Shown here: positions 62,497 to 64,000 of the stretch, piece after piece
How positions within the stretch are numbered: the first letter of the stretch is position 1
How the letters are laid out: each line of letters opens with the position of its first letter
NCBI RefSeq assembly: GCF_016629565.1
Contig: NZ_AP023057.1
Location: 868,001-932,000 of the forward strand
DNA length: 64,000 bases
Direction: 5' to 3'
Source: Nitratiruptor sp. YY08-10
Lineage (GTDB): Bacteria > Campylobacterota > Campylobacteria > Campylobacterales > Nitratiruptoraceae
Program-made: the position numbers and the translations under genes
Notes under the pieces: model-generated
What the model was told of the DNA's origin: nothing
The model's database searches: none
Seen by the model: only the letters and a program-made list of their open reading frames with translations

Positions 62497-63807
62497 ATGA
62501 CGAACGCCCAGATAATGGAACGTGATTTAGCGCATATCTGGCACCCCTGTACCCAGATGAAAGATCACGAATCGATCCCTCTCATTCCTATCAAAAAAGC
62601 AAAAGGTGTTTATCTTTATGATTTTGACGGTAATCGATATATCGACGGAATAAGCAGTTGGTGGGTCAATCTTTTTGGACACCAAAATCCCTATATCAAT
62701 GAAAAGATTCAAGAACAGCTTGCGGTATTGGAACATGTGATATTTGCCGGGTTTACACATGAGCAGATTGTTCGCTTGAGTGAACGGCTTGTTACGATAA
62801 CTCCAAATGGACTCAACAAGTGTTTTTATGCGGATAACGGCAGCAGTGCCATTGAGGTGGCTTTGAAGATGAGCTTTCACTATTTTAAGAATCGTGGAGA
62901 GACAAGACCCTATTTTGTCTCTTTGACAAACAGTTACCATGGTGAGACGTTGGGTGCCTTGGCAGTTGGGGATGTGGAACTGTACAAAGAGACTTATGAA
63001 GAGATAATGATTCGTACACTGCAAGCCAAAGTGCCAAAAGATAGAAGTGAGAAAGCAACAGATGAAGCGATCAAGGATCTACAGAGAATTTTTGAGACAC
63101 ATAAAGGAGAGATTTCTGCTTTCATTGTGGAACCACTTGTACAGTGTGCCGGATATATGCATATGTATGCACCCGAATATCTTACAAAAGCCAAAAGATT
63201 GTGCGAAGCATATGACATTCATTTTATTGCAGATGAGATAGCTGTAGGATTTGGCAGGACTGGAACAATGTTTGCCTGTGAACAAGCTGGTATATCTCCA
63301 GATTTTATGTGTCTGTCAAAAGGATTGACAGGAGGTTATCTGCCACTTTCGGTTGTTTTGACCACAGATGATGTTTACAATGCTTTTTATTGTGATTACA
63401 ATGAATTCAAAGCTTTTTTGCATTCGCACAGCTATACAGGCAATGCTCTGGCATGTGCGGCTGCAAATGCGACACTCGATATTTTCGAACGAGAAGATGT
63501 CATAGAAAAAAATCGAGTAAAAATTGAGTATATCAAACAAAAATTGCAGACTTTTTCTGAGCTTCCCTGTGTGAAAGAGGTGCGACAAACAGGAATGATT
63601 GCAGCAGTGGAACTGCAAGGTTTCGATCCCAAAGAGCGTATAGGATTGCATATCAATCAAACATGCTTGAAAAAAGGGATATTTATTAGACCGTTAGGGA
63701 GTGTGGTATACTTCATGCCTCCATATATTATTGATTTTGAAGAGATAGACACCATGATCGAGGGTGTGTATGAAACGATAAAGGAGCTTTGTGGACGCAC
63801 CTCATAA
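62497..63807 (+). CDS. bioA: Adenosylmethionine-8-amino-7-oxononanoate aminotransferase
   Basis: 436 residues, class III PLP aminotransferase. IWHPCTQMKDHE at the N-terminus, DGISSWWVNLFGH, YADNGSSAIEVALK, IADEIAVGFGRTG and LSKGLTGGYLPLS with the PLP lysine are specific to BioA. It makes 7,8-diaminononanoate in biotin synthesis. Overlaps the start of rsmH. Confidence 0.96.
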   Translation: MTNAQIMERDLAHIWHPCTQMKDHESIPLIPIKKAKGVYLYDFDGNRYIDGISSWWVNLFGHQNPYINEKIQEQLAVLEHVIFAGFTHEQIVRLSERLVTITPNGLNKCFYADNGSSAIEVALKMSFHYFKNRGETRPYFVSLTNSYHGETLGALAVGDVELYKETYEEIMIRTLQAKVPKDRSEKATDEAIKDLQRIFETHKGEISAFIVEPLVQCAGYMHMYAPEYLTKAKRLCEAYDIHFIADEIAVGFGRTGTMFACEQAGISPDFMCLSKGLTGGYLPLSVVLTTDDVYNAFYCDYNEFKAFLHSHSYTGNALACAAANATLDIFEREDVIEKNRVKIEYIKQKLQTFSELPCVKEVRQTGMIAAVELQGFDPKERIGLHINQTCLKKGIFIRPLGSVVYFMPPYIIDFEEIDTMIEGVYETIKELCGRTS

Positions 63808-64000
63808 ACCTGTTTTACTCAATGAGGTTTTGGACAGTTTTCAAAATACGACTGGAATCATTGTTGATGCTACTCTCGGATACGGTGGTCATAGTGAAGC
63901 ACTATTGAAGCATAATCCAGATATTAAAATAGTCGGAATCGATCAAGATAGTGAGGCGATCGCCTTTTCCAAACAAAGACTGGCACCCTATGGTGATAGA
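63791..64000 (+). CDS. rsmH: 16S rRNA (cytosine-1402-N4)-methyltransferase (5' part)
   Basis: The first 70 residues; truncated by the window edge. HKPVLLNEVLD and DATLGYGGHSEALL with IVGIDQDSEAI are the RsmH/MraW N-terminus and SAM fold. AAGGAG at 63781-63786 supports GTG 63791, which overlaps bioA by 17 bp. Confidence 0.92.
   Translation, partial: MDAPHKPVLLNEVLDSFQNTTGIIVDATLGYGGHSEALLKHNPDIKIVGIDQDSEAIAFSKQRLAPYGDR

Noticed and set aside
1-64000. tRNA, rRNA, CRISPR, insertion sequence or prophage genes
   Set aside because: I found no cloverleaf-like region, no regularly spaced repeats, no transposase or phage protein; nearly all bases lie in recognisable chromosomal genes.

Overview
The window is a dense chromosomal segment of an AT-rich bacterium of the Campylobacterota (formerly Epsilonproteobacteria). 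The protein sequences look like those of free-living, probably hydrothermal-vent relatives of Nitratiruptor, Sulfurimonas or Sulfurovum. This placement is inferred from several things: the biotin esterase BioV, a protease-dead FtsH-like protein, the pdxA-pdxJ pair, the tgt/COG3400/aroB/mscS/mtaB gene order, and RNase Y behind a 5-FCL gene. I see no rRNA, tRNA, insertion sequence, prophage or CRISPR. No stretch longer than about 200 bases lacks a gene; the longest gaps are 16611-16812, 47545-47658 and 55045-55149, and each appears to hold promoters.

Layout. 1-4638 (+): end of murF, a 38-residue membrane peptide, a fused TRAP permease, a HIT protein, a MazG-like pyrophosphohydrolase, a methionine-rich membrane protein and a thiamine-binding-type protein. 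4633-7440 (-): pdxA, pdxJ (vitamin B6) and tgt (queuosine). 7466-15852 (+): COG3400 TrkA-like protein, aroB, mscS, mtaB, an FtsH-like pseudoprotease, bioV, mog and two small genes. 15854-16610 (-): fur and a dksA variant. 16813-23350 (+): a giant CheB-CheR-PAS-histidine kinase, its likely partner REC-GGDEF-EAL protein, and metK. 23342-25318: divergent NAD salvage pair pncA/pncB. 25352-28156: a glycine-zipper lipoprotein converging on an unusual soluble protein with two AAA+ modules and an FtsH-type (M41) peptidase. 28223-35629 (+): efflux adaptor, small molybdopterin oxidoreductase, HEPN-MNT toxin-antitoxin pair, argD, TolC-like factor, COG1565 methyltransferase, ankyrin protein and thiS.

35630-40087 holds acpS, mlaE, radA, ftsY and a TlpA-like lipoprotein. 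40141-47544 holds 5-FCL, rny, a CDF transporter, an MTAN-like nucleosidase, cmoB, a HAD phosphatase, an Spx/ArsC-like protein, a thioesterase, an MBL hydrolase and a DUF455 protein. 47659-52333 (+) holds a DegT aminotransferase, lpxK, argB, cutA and thrC. 52334-55044 (-) holds a CorA-like protein and an ABC-F ATPase. 55150-58444 (+) holds an M48 protease, prmC, a DUF4149 protein and mlaF. 58465-62426 (-) is the division cluster ftsZ-ftsA with a PpiD-like chaperone. 62497-64000 (+) is bioA and the start of rsmH.

The genome is extremely compact. Most same-strand neighbours overlap by 1-20 bp, and six of ten convergent gene pairs have stop codons that touch with zero bases between them. The main points for a second look are: the soluble Clp-like/FtsH M41 protein (25796-28156); the pseudoprotease FtsH in the bioV operon; lpxK, whose frame has no ATG/GTG/TTG at its 5' end and probably starts at ATC; the abutting-stop pattern; the kinase/c-di-GMP pair; the methionine-rich membrane protein; and a DksA that lacks most zinc ligands.
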